In this document: positions 18,507-27,738 of the stretch, piece after piece
Numbering within the stretch: the stretch's first letter is position 1
How the letters are laid out: the number at the start of each line of letters is the position of its first letter
Source: Patescibacteria group bacterium
GTDB taxonomy: Bacteria; Patescibacteriota; Minisyncoccia; UBA6257; HR35
DNA: 44,090 nt
Direction of reading: 5' to 3'
Assembly: GCA_030549895.1 (NCBI GenBank)
Contig: JAUQQM010000001.1
Coordinates: 1 to 44,090 of the forward strand
Program-made: the position numbers and the translations under genes
Notes under the pieces: generated by a model
Seen by the model: only the letters and a program-made list of their open reading frames with translations
Databases searched by the model: none
What the model was told of the DNA's origin: nothing

Positions 18507-18577
18507 CGGGCTGTAGGATAACGGTAGTCCGCTGCCTTGGGGTGGCAGTAGACCGGGTTCAACTCCCGGCAGCCCGA
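18507..18577 (+). tRNA. tRNA-Pro (GGG)
   Basis: Acceptor CGGGCTG/CAGCCCG, anticodon loop TTGGGGT (GGG), A73. Confidence 0.93.
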
Positions 18578-18580
18578 AAG

Positions 18581-20344
18581 CTAGGGTAGTTCTAAGTCTA
18601 AATCTTGATAACCTGATTGTCTTAAATTTTCTTTTAGTAAAGGGTAAAATTTTTCGAAAAATTTAAATTCTTGAGATTTCCTCTTTAAATAATTTATTGC
18701 TTGTTGAGGATCATTTTTAATATTAATAAAGTAGTTAAGAGCAACTAAAACTGCATGAGGATAATTTGGAAATTCTTTTATATAAAATTCTATTTGTCTT
18801 TTTACAAATTCTTTTTCCTCATCTTTTAAGGATGGATAAATATAAGAGCTTAAATTCATATAAAGGGAAGAAGTTCTTAAATCTGATTTTTCTTTTAGAT
18901 ATTGATTTCTTACTACCTCGTAAAAAAGAGAAACTTCATTTAGTTTCATTTTTGAGAGTTCTTTTAAAAACATAGAACCAACATGAACAACAAGTTCTGC
19001 ATCATAAGGTCCTACTTTAGGAAAAGAATCAACAAATTTCTCTAGGCTTGGATTTCTTATATTATCAATTACAAGCCTAATCTGAAAGAAATTTACAACG
19101 CTTAATACAATCATTAAAACTGCTAAGGCTGGCCTTAAAAGAATAAAATTAAACTCTTTTGGAGATTTATGAAAATGACTCGAAATCCAAGCACAAAAGC
19201 CAAAAAACACAATCCAAGTATACTGAATGTCGAAAATAAAAAAGTTATTAACAAAAAAAGCACCAAATAAAGCTAAAAGTGACGGTAAAATTCTTTTTTC
19301 AAGTTTTATAATTGCTAAAATTAAAGAGAAAAATAAAAATAAGTAACTTAAAAATCCAAAAATTCCTTGAGTGGCTAAAAGTTCAACATATTTGTTATGA
19401 GCTCTATCAAAAATTGCTTGTTCAATTTCTAAAAGTCTTGGATTTAAAAATTTGCCAAATATATAAGGAGAAGATTCTGGTCCATAACCAAAGAATGGTC
19501 TTTCCAGCCAACCATTAAGAAAAATTTTCCAAACTAAAAGCCTGGTAAGACTGCTTCCTACAATTTTCCCATGTAAAATCTCAGAAACTCTTGAAAGAAT
19601 AACTAAAGGAAACTTTTCTGGAGGGATAATTGCTAGAATTAAAATAAAGACTCCTAGAAAAACTAAAAATAAAATTTTAAAAATTCTTGGAAATTTTAAA
19701 AAAGCATAAAGAGAAATACCAAAAAGAAAACCCAAAAAGGCACTCCTTGTCTGTGAAATTAAAAGAAGCAAAATACCAAAAATAAGTCCTAAAATTGAAA
19801 TTATCTTTAAAAATATATCTTTACTTTCTTTTTTCCAATCTAAACAAAAAAGAGAAATAAAAAAAGTTAGCATCCCTACAATTCCCATATAAGCTCCATT
19901 TCCCATTATTCCTTCTGGTCTTATTTTAGGATTTTTAATCCAGGCTGGCAGAACATCAAGAGTAGCTACAATCCCGAAAATTATAAAAGATATCAAGAAT
20001 ATAGTTAAAGCATCTTTTTTATTTTTAAAAATTTCCCTCAAAATTAAAAATAAAATTAAATAAAAAAATAAAGAAATAAATCCCTCCATTCTTTCAGCAT
20101 TACCCCAAAAAGCTCTATAAGGAGAAATTGAAAGAATAGTACTTATAAAAGTAGAAATAAAAAAAAGGAAAACGCCTAGAAAAATTTTCTCTTTAAAATC
20201 AAAAGTTAATTTTTTTACAGTCAAAAGACCAATTGCTGTTAGAACCCTTAAAGAAAGAGCTTTAAAAGTAATAAAAGGAAAAAACATAAAATTAGCAACA
20301 AGATAGTTTGAGGCCGGTATTAAAAACAAAAGAAGGCTTTCCAT
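18581..20344 (-). CDS. O-antigen ligase/Wzy-family-like polytopic membrane protein with C-terminal soluble region
   Basis: Many TM segments; SQTRSAFLGFLFGI and large loop FGYGPESSPYIFGKFLNP...DRAHNKYVELLATQGIFG (Wzy_C-like signature). Confidence 0.85.
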   Translation of the reverse strand: MESLLLFLIPASNYLVANFMFFPFITFKALSLRVLTAIGLLTVKKLTFDFKEKIFLGVFLFFISTFISTILSISPYRAFWGNAERMEGFISLFFYLILFLILREIFKNKKDALTIFLISFIIFGIVATLDVLPAWIKNPKIRPEGIMGNGAYMGIVGMLTFFISLFCLDWKKESKDIFLKIISILGLIFGILLLLISQTRSAFLGFLFGISLYAFLKFPRIFKILFLVFLGVFILILAIIPPEKFPLVILSRVSEILHGKIVGSSLTRLLVWKIFLNGWLERPFFGYGPESSPYIFGKFLNPRLLEIEQAIFDRAHNKYVELLATQGIFGFLSYLFLFFSLILAIIKLEKRILPSLLALFGAFFVNNFFIFDIQYTWIVFFGFCAWISSHFHKSPKEFNFILLRPALAVLMIVLSVVNFFQIRLVIDNIRNPSLEKFVDSFPKVGPYDAELVVHVGSMFLKELSKMKLNEVSLFYEVVRNQYLKEKSDLRTSSLYMNLSSYIYPSLKDEEKEFVKRQIEFYIKEFPNYPHAVLVALNYFINIKNDPQQAINYLKRKSQEFKFFEKFYPLLKENLRQSGYQDLDLELP

Positions 20345-20348
20345 AAAA

Positions 20349-20600
20349 TTAAAGAATCTTTACAATTTTAAAGTGTTTCTCTTTGCTTAGAGGTCTTGTT
20401 TCTTCAATAACGACTTTATCTCCAACCTTAGTTTTATTGTACTCGTCATGAGCCTTAAACTTTCTTTTAACTTTAATATATTTTTTATAGAGAGGATGTT
20501 GAAAAACTCTAACAACTTCAACAACTCTTGTTTTTTGCATTTTATCAGAAACTACTGTACCAATAAACCTTTTTTTAATTTTTTTGTTTTTTTCTTTCAT
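20349..20600 (-). CDS. rpsQ: 30S ribosomal protein uS17
   Basis: [72 protein letters not shown]. Confidence 0.95.
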   Translation of the reverse strand: MKEKNKKIKKRFIGTVVSDKMQKTRVVEVVRVFQHPLYKKYIKVKRKFKAHDEYNKTKVGDKVVIEETRPLSKEKHFKIVKIL

Positions 20601-20772
20601 TGATAATTGTCAAAATCCTAGCAATGTCTTTTTTAATTAATTTTAATATTTTAACATTCTTTGTCTTACCTTGTTTTAAATTCAAATATTCCTCTTGAAA
20701 TTTTTTTCTAAGATCAGAAAGTAATTTTGAAAGTTCTTGATCTGTTTTTTGTCTTAATTCTTTTGCTTTCAT
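20575..20772 (-). CDS. rpmC: 50S ribosomal protein uL29
   Basis: [61 protein letters not shown]. Confidence 0.92.
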   Translation of the reverse strand: MKAKELRQKTDQELSKLLSDLRKKFQEEYLNLKQGKTKNVKILKLIKKDIARILTIINERKKQKN

Positions 20773-21173
20773 TTTTTAACAAACTTAGTTTTAATGCCAA
20801 GTTTATAATGAACTTGTTTTAAAAACTTTCTTGCTTCAGTTTCGGAAATTCCATCAAGTTCAACAATTATCTTGCCTCCTTGAATTGGAGAGACATAATG
20901 ATCAACATCCCCTTTACCTCCGCCTAAAGTAACCTCTGGTGGTTTTTTTGTCACTGGCTGATGAGGAAATATCCTTAACCAATATTTTGCTCCTTTTGGT
21001 AATTTTTGAAGTACTTTAACAATAGAATCTAGCTGAGCACCACTAAGCCAACGAGTCTCAAGAGCTTTCAGTCCATAACTCCCGAAACAAAGTTCTGTTC
21101 CTTTAGTGGTAAGTTTTCTTTCTCTTGATCTACCTTTCTGAGATTTTCGATATTTCGTTTTTTTGGGTTGCAT
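20769..21173 (-). CDS. rplP: 50S ribosomal protein uL16
   Basis: MQPKKTKYRKSQKGR...FGSYGLKALETRWLSGAQLDS...RIFPHQPVTKKPPEVTLGGGKGDVDHYVSPIQGGKI. Confidence 0.96.
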   Translation of the reverse strand: MQPKKTKYRKSQKGRSRERKLTTKGTELCFGSYGLKALETRWLSGAQLDSIVKVLQKLPKGAKYWLRIFPHQPVTKKPPEVTLGGGKGDVDHYVSPIQGGKIIVELDGISETEARKFLKQVHYKLGIKTKFVKK

Positions 21174-21411
21174 TTTGGCTTATTTTTTGGACCTGTTGGT
21201 CCAGAAAATTAGAAAATTGAAGATTTATTATTTTTATTTTTCTAAGAATTTTAAGTAAAAAGATATTTAAATTTAATTTTAAATTTTCTTCAATTTTTTC
21301 TAATCTTTCGCCTTCAAAACTAACGATATCAAGACTTATCAATTTTTTATGAGTTAAAACAACTAACACAGCCAGAATGAAAAGTATTAAAAATTCTAAA
21401 AAAATATTCAT
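21130..21411 (-). CDS. Small membrane protein between tsf and rplP
   Basis: 93-aa ORF with N-terminal TM helix; ATGA overlap with tsf stop; overlaps rplP start by 44 nt. Confidence 0.6.
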   Translation of the reverse strand: MNIFLEFLILFILAVLVVLTHKKLISLDIVSFEGERLEKIEENLKLNLNIFLLKILRKIKIINLQFSNFLDQQVQKISQNATQKNEISKISER

Positions 21412-21989
21412 AATTCCAAAATATAAAATCTCCCAACTTGAATTTTTTCTCCAAACTTAAGGGAGTTTTCATTAATTAAGTCCTCAATCTTTAAATTTTG
21501 ATCTTTAATCCATGGTTGTTTTAAAAGGACAACTTCCTGATACCATTTTTCCATCTTACCATTAAGAATTTTTTCTTGAACATCTTTTGGTTTACTTAAA
21601 ATACTTGGATCTTGTTCAAGGACAATTTTTTTAAACTCCTCTTTTTCTTCCTGACTAATCTGGTCATCAGAAACATATTTTGGTTTCATTGAAGCAATCT
21701 GAAGAGCAATCTCATGAGCTAGTTTTTTAAACTCACTATTAGAGGCAACAAAGTCGGTTTCACATTTTAACTCAACAAGAACTCCAATTTTGCCTTGGTG
21801 GACATAACTTTCAATAATACCTGAGTTTGTTTGTTTTGTCCTTGAAGAAAATTTTAAAGCACCTTTCTTTCTAAGATAGTCTTTTGCTTTTTCAAGATCC
21901 CAGTTACTATTTTCAAGAGCTTCTTTACAAAGACTAAATGAGACTAAAGTTTCTTCTCTTAATTTTTTTATTAATTCATTTTTCTCCAT
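21408..21989 (-). CDS. tsf: Elongation factor Ts, short form
   Basis: KLREETLVSFSLCKEALENSNWDLEKAKDYLRKKG...GVLVELKCETDFVASNSEFKKLAHEIALQIA. Confidence 0.94.
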   Translation of the reverse strand: MEKNELIKKLREETLVSFSLCKEALENSNWDLEKAKDYLRKKGALKFSSRTKQTNSGIIESYVHQGKIGVLVELKCETDFVASNSEFKKLAHEIALQIASMKPKYVSDDQISQEEKEEFKKIVLEQDPSILSKPKDVQEKILNGKMEKWYQEVVLLKQPWIKDQNLKIEDLINENSLKFGEKIQVGRFYILEL

Positions 21990-21990
21990 G

Positions 21991-22704
21991 CTATATTTTT
22001 ATGCTCTCTTTAAGATAGTCAAGTAAAAATTTAATGCTTCTTGGAGCTTTGTCATTTGCTGGAATAATATATTCAACGCCTTCTGGGTCATTATCAGAAC
22101 CACAAATAGCTATTATTGGAATTTTCATCTTAAGTGCTTCTCTATGAGCTGTTTTGTGATTTTTAAAGCTCAAATCTACAATAAAAATTGCCCCTGGAAG
22201 CCTTTCCATATCTTTTACACCTTCATACATTTTAATAAGTTTTTCATATTCTCTTTGCATAGCTATTTTTTCTTTTGGAGGGTATTTTTCAATTTCCCCA
22301 CTTTTTATTTTCTCTTCTAAACTTTTAAGAAAATCTATTCTGGACTTAATAGTAACAAAATTTGTTAAAAAACCTCCTGGCCAGCGAAAAGTAATCCAAT
22401 ACTGACCCAAAAAATTAGCAACTTCTTTTACATAATTTGCTGCTGGTTTAGTACCGACAAAAAGAATTTTTTCTCCTTCCTTTATAAGTTTTGACATGAA
22501 TTGAGCAGCCTTATCAAGTAGCTCTTTAGTTTTGTCTAAGTTAAATATTTCTATATTACCAAGGGTTGGAAGATTAATTAGATATTCTTTCATTTTTGGA
22601 GAAGTGAGAGTTTTTTTTCTTCCATAGAAAACACCAGCTTCAATAAATTTTTGTAAAAGTTCTTGATCAATATTTTGGGCAAGTTGTGAAACTTCAATTT
22701 TCAT
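21991..22704 (-). CDS. rpsB: 30S ribosomal protein uS2
   Basis: EAGVFYGRKKTLTSPKMKEYL, ILFVGTKPAANYVKEVA, WITFRWPGGFLTNFVTIKSRI, PGAIFIVDLSFKNHKTAHREALKMKIPIIAICGSDNDPEGVEYIIPANDKAPRS. Confidence 0.96.
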   Translation of the reverse strand: MKIEVSQLAQNIDQELLQKFIEAGVFYGRKKTLTSPKMKEYLINLPTLGNIEIFNLDKTKELLDKAAQFMSKLIKEGEKILFVGTKPAANYVKEVANFLGQYWITFRWPGGFLTNFVTIKSRIDFLKSLEEKIKSGEIEKYPPKEKIAMQREYEKLIKMYEGVKDMERLPGAIFIVDLSFKNHKTAHREALKMKIPIIAICGSDNDPEGVEYIIPANDKAPRSIKFLLDYLKESIKI

Positions 22705-22706
22705 TT

Positions 22707-22755
22707 TATGTTATAATTAAATTGCAATATTAAATTGGCGATAAATAATATTATA
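22707..22755. promoter_or_regulatory. Overlapping divergent promoters: plus TATGTTATAAT (22707-22717) and minus TGGTATAAT (22750-22758)
   Basis: Plus motif reads toward bL31/prfA; minus motif reads toward rpsB. Each sits in the predicted leader of the other. Confidence 0.5.
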
Positions 22756-22757
22756 CC

Positions 22758-22958
22758 ATGAAAAAAGGTATTCACCCCCAATATAAAAAAATGGAAATTG
22801 TCTGCGCTTGTAATAATAAATATTATACTTATGGGACAAAAGAAAAAATTGAGGTAGAAACTTGCTGGAAATGTCATCCTATTTTCATAGGTACTGAAGA
22901 GAAAAAAGCAATAGTTGGCCAGGTAGAAAAATTCCATCGAAGGTATAAGAAAAAATAA
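22758..22958 (+). CDS. rpmE: 50S ribosomal protein bL31 (zinc-binding type)
   Basis: MKKGIHPQYKKMEIVCACNNKYYTYGTKEKIEVETCWKCHPIFIGTEEKKAIVGQVEKFHRRY. Confidence 0.93.
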   Translation: MKKGIHPQYKKMEIVCACNNKYYTYGTKEKIEVETCWKCHPIFIGTEEKKAIVGQVEKFHRRYKKK

Positions 22959-22982
22959 AAATCTAAACTAAAAAATTTAAAA

Positions 22983-23714
22983 ATGACTAAAGATGGTATT
23001 TTAATGGAACTTAGAGCTGGAGTTGGTGGGGAAGAAGCTGCTCTTTTTGCCCAAGATCTTTTAAGAATGTATCAAAAATACTGTCAGAAAAAGGGTTTTA
23101 ATTTTAAAATTTTAGATAAAAATGAAAGTGAACTCGGTGGAATTAAAAGTGCAACAATAGAGATAACAGGAGAAAATGTTTTTGAAATATTCAAAAATGA
23201 GGCTGGAGTCCATAGAGTACAAAGAATACCAGTTACTGAAAAATCAGGAAGAATTCATACCTCAACTGCCTCAGTTGCTATTTTACCTCTTTTAGAGTTA
23301 GAAGAAATAAAAATAAATCCTCAAGATATCGAAGTTGAATTTTTTAGAGCTTCAGGTCATGGTGGTCAGAATGTCAACAAAGTTGAAACAGCTGTAAGAA
23401 TAAAACATAAACCAACAGGAATAGTAGTTAGCTGCCAATCAGAAAGATTTCAACACAGAAACAGAGAAATTGCTATAAAAATGCTTAAGGCAAAACTTTA
23501 CGAATTAGAAGAAAGTAAAAAAATTGGAAATATAACTGAGTTAAGAAGAAAACAGATAGGAACTCAAGAAAGGTCAGAAAAAATAAGAACTTATAACTTC
23601 CAACAAAAAAGAGTTACCGATCATAGAATTAAAAAATCTTGGCAGAGGCTTGATGAAATTCTTGATGGTGATTTAGATATAATAGTTAAAGAGTTCTTAA
23701 AAACTAATAGTTAG
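22983..23714 (+). CDS. prfA: Peptide chain release factor 1, lacking domain 1
   Basis: [40 protein letters not shown] (PVT), [21 protein letters not shown] (GGQ), [15 protein letters not shown]; only 243 aa. Confidence 0.93.
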   Translation: MTKDGILMELRAGVGGEEAALFAQDLLRMYQKYCQKKGFNFKILDKNESELGGIKSATIEITGENVFEIFKNEAGVHRVQRIPVTEKSGRIHTSTASVAILPLLELEEIKINPQDIEVEFFRASGHGGQNVNKVETAVRIKHKPTGIVVSCQSERFQHRNREIAIKMLKAKLYELEESKKIGNITELRRKQIGTQERSEKIRTYNFQQKRVTDHRIKKSWQRLDEILDGDLDIIVKEFLKTNS

Positions 23715-24709
23715 CCAAAAATTTTTTCTTTTAATTTTTTAAATATTTCTTCATAAAGATCTCTGTTTTCATCTAAATATTTTTTGACACTTTCAAGTGA
23801 AGAACCTAATTTTTTGTCTTCAAAAACTAAGGAATTACCTGATTTTCTAATTATTTCATATTTAAGACCTAAATTAACTAAATTACCTACATCATCAATG
23901 CCTTTGTTATAGAAAATTTCAAACTCAGCTGTTCTAAAAGGAGGAGCAACTTTGTTTTTTACTATTTTTGCTTTTATTCTATTACCAATAATTTCTCCCC
24001 CTTTTTTAATTTGGGCAACTTTTTTAAGTTCTATTCTAACTGAAGCATAAAATTTTAAAGCTTTACCACCAGGAGTAGTTTCAAGTCCACCAACTGGCAC
24101 AAAACCAAAACCACCTATTTTTGCTCTTGTCTGATTAAGAAAAATTACAATTGTCTTTGTCTTAGAAATCACTCCTGTAAGCTTTCTTAAGGCCTGAGAC
24201 ATTATTCTTGCTTGAAGGCCTATTTGATGTTCTCCAATTTCTCCTTCAAGTTCTGCTTTAGGAACTAAAGCAGCAACAGAATCAATTACGATAACATCAA
24301 AAATTTCTGACTTAACTAGTTTTTCAACAATATTAAGAGCATCTTCGGCGCTATCTGGTTGAGAAATAACTAAATTCTCTAAATTAACTCCTATTCTTTT
24401 TGCATATTCTGGGTCAAGAGCATGCTCAACATCAATAAAAGCTGCCTTACCTGATTTTCTTTGGGCCTCAGCGACAATTTCAAGAGCTAAAGTAGTTTTA
24501 CCTGAACTTTCAGGACCAAAAATTTCAATTATTCTTCCTCGAGGAATACCACCAACACCTAAAGCTAAATCAAGAGCAGGACAACCAGAAGAAATTACCT
24601 CAACTTCTTTTACGGGTGATTCAGAAAGAATCATAATAGACCCCTCACCAAATTGGTCTTTTATCTCTTTGATTAAATTTTCAATCTCCTTGTCTTCTTT
24701 TTTCTTCAT
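23711..24709 (-). CDS. recA: Recombinase RecA
   Basis: [100 protein letters not shown]. Confidence 0.97.
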   Translation of the reverse strand: MKKKEDKEIENLIKEIKDQFGEGSIMILSESPVKEVEVISSGCPALDLALGVGGIPRGRIIEIFGPESSGKTTLALEIVAEAQRKSGKAAFIDVEHALDPEYAKRIGVNLENLVISQPDSAEDALNIVEKLVKSEIFDVIVIDSVAALVPKAELEGEIGEHQIGLQARIMSQALRKLTGVISKTKTIVIFLNQTRAKIGGFGFVPVGGLETTPGGKALKFYASVRIELKKVAQIKKGGEIIGNRIKAKIVKNKVAPPFRTAEFEIFYNKGIDDVGNLVNLGLKYEIIRKSGNSLVFEDKKLGSSLESVKKYLDENRDLYEEIFKKLKEKIFG

Positions 24710-24713
24710 GTTT

Positions 24714-24752
24714 TTAACAGTTAAAAGAAGAATAATTTCTTTTAACTGTTAA
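24714..24752. repeat. Perfect 16-bp inverted repeat with 7-nt loop upstream of recA
   Basis: ttaacagttaaaagaa-gaataat-ttcttttaactgttaa; includes the stop codon of the HTH gene. Confidence 0.9.
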
Positions 24753-25339
24753 TCTAGACTTTGATAAATTATTACTTTTTCTAACTCTTTAACTCTATTT
24801 AATTTATTTACTACTTTAATTTTAAATCTATTTACTCCTTTATCAAGGTAAAGCTCTTTTTTAACTTTACCTTCTTTGTTTGGATAAATTTTAACATCGT
24901 TAATATAAACTATTGAGTCAGGTGGTTGGACAGTGAATTCTAAAACATAGTATGGATCAGTTACTAAAAGTTCTCCTTCTACAAGATTTACCTTTGGTGG
25001 TTCAATGTATTTTTTAAATGACCAGCCAAAATAAATTAGAAAAAATAAAAGAATTATTAAAAGAAAAATATCAAGATTTAAAATTCTATTTATTTCGTAC
25101 CTGTTTTTAGGAAGTTCGTCTTGGAAACTATTAAGATAAAGTTGAAAAAGATCTTTTTCAGCTTTAAGCAGTTCATTTGCTTTAGTTAAAATTTTTTTAG
25201 CTAAAATTAAATTTATACTCTTACCGCTCTCTAACATCTCAACTAGAGTTACCTTAACATTTAACTTTTGAGCTAACTCTTCTTTTGTAAGACCTGCATC
25301 TTCTCGTAATTTTTTAAAATATTCATTAAACTTTTCCAT
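24749..25339 (-). CDS. RodZ-like HTH membrane protein (cytoplasmic HTH, TM helix, extracytoplasmic domain)
   Basis: YFKKLREDAGLTKEELAQKLNVKVTLVEMLESGK (XRE-type HTH), LDIFLLIILLFFLIYFGWSF TM, then beta-rich domain. Confidence 0.75.
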   Translation of the reverse strand: MEKFNEYFKKLREDAGLTKEELAQKLNVKVTLVEMLESGKSINLILAKKILTKANELLKAEKDLFQLYLNSFQDELPKNRYEINRILNLDIFLLIILLFFLIYFGWSFKKYIEPPKVNLVEGELLVTDPYYVLEFTVQPPDSIVYINDVKIYPNKEGKVKKELYLDKGVNRFKIKVVNKLNRVKELEKVIIYQSLD

Positions 25340-25346
25340 TAAATTA

Positions 25347-27275
25347 TTATAAATTATTTAAATCTTCTGGTTTTATAAGAACTTTTCTTGGTTTTGATCC
25401 TTCTTGTGGGCCAACAATTCCATTTTGTTCTAAAAGATCTAAAAGTCGAGCTGCTCTGGCATAACCTATTTTAAGCTTCCTTTGCAAAAATGAAGTAGAT
25501 GCTTTTTGACTTTCAACTACAAGCCTTAAAGCTTCATCATAAAGTTCGTCTTCGGTTTCAGTCTGCTCAATTTTTGGTTCAGCTTCTTTTATTTCTATTT
25601 TTTCAATATCCTCTGATGTTTGTTTTTGCCAAAACTTAACTATTCTTTTAATCTCAGAATCACTTATATAAGGAGATTGGATTCTTTTTGCTTTTGTCCA
25701 ATCTGGCATCAAAGCAAGCATATCACCAGAGCCAAGAAGTTTTTCAGCGCCTGAATAATCTAAAATAATTCTCGAATCAACTGACGAAGAAACTTGAAAA
25801 GCAATTCTAGCTGAAATATTTGCTTTGATAAGACCAGTAATAACTTCAACTGATGGTCTTTGGGTCGCTAAAACAAGATGAATTCCTGTTGCTCTTGCCA
25901 TTTGGGTTAGTCTTACAATATAACTTTCTATTTCTTTCCCAGCAACGGTCATAAGATCTGCTAATTCATCAATTATCATGACAATATAACTCATAAAACT
26001 TAAATCTTTCTTTTCTTTCTTTAGTCTTAAAATTTTTGAATTATAACTATTGATATCTCTTACTTTAAAATCCAAAAATATTTGGTATCTTCTTTCCATC
26101 TCTTCAATTAACCATTTAAAAGCTCCAATTGTTTTTTTAGCTTCTAAAATGGGCTCAGCAATAAGATGAGGGATACCAGAGTAATTTGAAAGTTCTACTC
26201 TTTTTGGGTCAATTAAAATTAATCTTAAAATGTCTGGAGTGTTTCTCATTAAAAATGTTGAAATCATTGTATGAATAAAAACTGACTTACCAGAACCAGT
26301 AGCGCCGCAAATTAAAAGATGAGGAAGTCTTTCTAAATTAGCTGCTTGAACTTGACCCCTTAAATCTAAACCTAAATAAAAAGTAAGAGGATGAGATTTT
26401 TTGTAGTTTTGATTTTCTAAAATCCAACCAAGGTTCACTGGTACTCTTTCTTTGTTTGGAACTTCAATCCCAACGAGTGATTCTCCTGGTATTGGTGCTT
26501 CTATCCTTATAGGATGAGAGGCTAAAGAAAGAGCTAAATTATCTGCTAAAGTTTTGATTTTGGTAATTTTTGTTCCTTGAGCTGGTTTGACAGTATATTG
26601 AGTGACTGTTGGTCCAACCCAGATAGGTCCAAGTTCGACATTAATTCCGAAATTCTCAAGTGTCTGTTTTATCAAAAGAGCATTTGCTTTTATATTTTCT
26701 TCTTTTACAGTATTAAAGTTTCTTGCTAAAAACTCTAAAGGAGGAAGACGCCATTTTCTTGTTTTAATTTCTTGAAAAATTTCATCTTTAAACTCTTTTG
26801 TTTTTTGAAAAACTTCTTGATGATTTACTTGAATAACTTCTTTAGGTTTTATTTTCTCTTGTTTAATTTTAATAGGTTGAATTTTTTGTAAGTTTAATTT
26901 TTCTTTTGAAAAAACATAAATTAAGGGAAAAAGAAGAAATAAAAACCAAAGAAAAAATCTTAAATCACCTAAAAAACTAAAAAATTTGTTTAAAAATTTA
27001 CTAAGCAGACCTGAATTTTTAAAAAATCCAAAAATGCCAAAAACCGGAATAACTAAATAACCTGGATGAATTTTTACTAAACCTAGAAAATAAAAACCAA
27101 AAAATGCAAGTAAAAAATAGACCAAAAATCTTAAAAAACCGAATGTTGCTTTTAGAAAATAAAAAACTAATTTTCCCAATAAACCAAAAAAACTAATCTC
27201 AGCCAAGAGAAAGAAAATTAAAAGTAAAAAAGAAAAACTCCCAATCAATATCTTGGGATTTAAAGAAATTTTCAT
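25347..27275 (-). CDS. ftsK: DNA translocase FtsK/SpoIIIE
   Basis: N-terminal TM helices; LLICGATGSGKSVFIHTMI, LILIDPKRVELSNYSGIPHLI, MIIDELADLMTVAGKEIESYIVRLTQMARATGIHLVLATQRPSVEVITGLIKANI; C-terminal gamma-like winged helix. Confidence 0.95.
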   Translation of the reverse strand: MKISLNPKILIGSFSFLLLIFFLLAEISFFGLLGKLVFYFLKATFGFLRFLVYFLLAFFGFYFLGLVKIHPGYLVIPVFGIFGFFKNSGLLSKFLNKFFSFLGDLRFFLWFLFLLFPLIYVFSKEKLNLQKIQPIKIKQEKIKPKEVIQVNHQEVFQKTKEFKDEIFQEIKTRKWRLPPLEFLARNFNTVKEENIKANALLIKQTLENFGINVELGPIWVGPTVTQYTVKPAQGTKITKIKTLADNLALSLASHPIRIEAPIPGESLVGIEVPNKERVPVNLGWILENQNYKKSHPLTFYLGLDLRGQVQAANLERLPHLLICGATGSGKSVFIHTMISTFLMRNTPDILRLILIDPKRVELSNYSGIPHLIAEPILEAKKTIGAFKWLIEEMERRYQIFLDFKVRDINSYNSKILRLKKEKKDLSFMSYIVMIIDELADLMTVAGKEIESYIVRLTQMARATGIHLVLATQRPSVEVITGLIKANISARIAFQVSSSVDSRIILDYSGAEKLLGSGDMLALMPDWTKAKRIQSPYISDSEIKRIVKFWQKQTSEDIEKIEIKEAEPKIEQTETEDELYDEALRLVVESQKASTSFLQRKLKIGYARAARLLDLLEQNGIVGPQEGSKPRKVLIKPEDLNNL

Positions 27276-27276
27276 T

Positions 27277-27289
27277 TATAATTTTACCA
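27277..27289. promoter_or_regulatory. Overlapping divergent -10 elements between ftsK and smpB
   Basis: Plus TATAAT 27277-27282; minus TGGTAAAAT 27281-27289; only 17 nt separate the two start codons. Confidence 0.5.
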
Positions 27290-27292
27290 TGA

Positions 27293-27736
27293 ATGTTAAT
27301 TAACAGTAAAATAAATCAAAATTATAAAATTGAGAAAATTTATCAAGCTGGAATAGTTTTGACTGGTTTTGAAGTAAAAAGTATAAAAAAAGGTGGTGGA
27401 GATATTGTTGGAAGTTATGGAACTGTACATAAAAACGAAGTTTGGCTTTTAAATTTTAAAATACCACCTTATCAACCAAAAAATGTCCCTTTAAATTGGA
27501 GTAGTGATAGACCTAAAAAATTACTTTTACGTAAAAAAGAAATTTCAGAAATTGTTGGTTATCTTCAACAAAAAAAATATCTTTTAGTGCCTTATAAAGT
27601 CTATCTTGAAAATAACTTAGTAAAAGTAGATTTAGCTCTCTGTCAACCATTAAAAAAATATGAAAAAAGAGAAAAAATTAAAAAAAGAGAGTTTGAAAGA
27701 CAAAAACAAAGAGCCTTAAAAGGAAAACTTTACTAG
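27293..27736 (+). CDS. smpB: SsrA-binding protein
   Basis: NYKIEKIYQAGIVLTGFEVKSIKKGGGDIVGSYGTVHKNEVWLLNFKIPPY...RPKKLLLRKKEI. Confidence 0.94.
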   Translation: MLINSKINQNYKIEKIYQAGIVLTGFEVKSIKKGGGDIVGSYGTVHKNEVWLLNFKIPPYQPKNVPLNWSSDRPKKLLLRKKEISEIVGYLQQKKYLLVPYKVYLENNLVKVDLALCQPLKKYEKREKIKKREFERQKQRALKGKLY

Positions 27737-27738
27737 TT

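Noticed and set aside
22701-22937. 78-aa minus-strand ORF
   Set aside because: Antisense to the clear bL31 gene; low-complexity Phe/Ile-rich.
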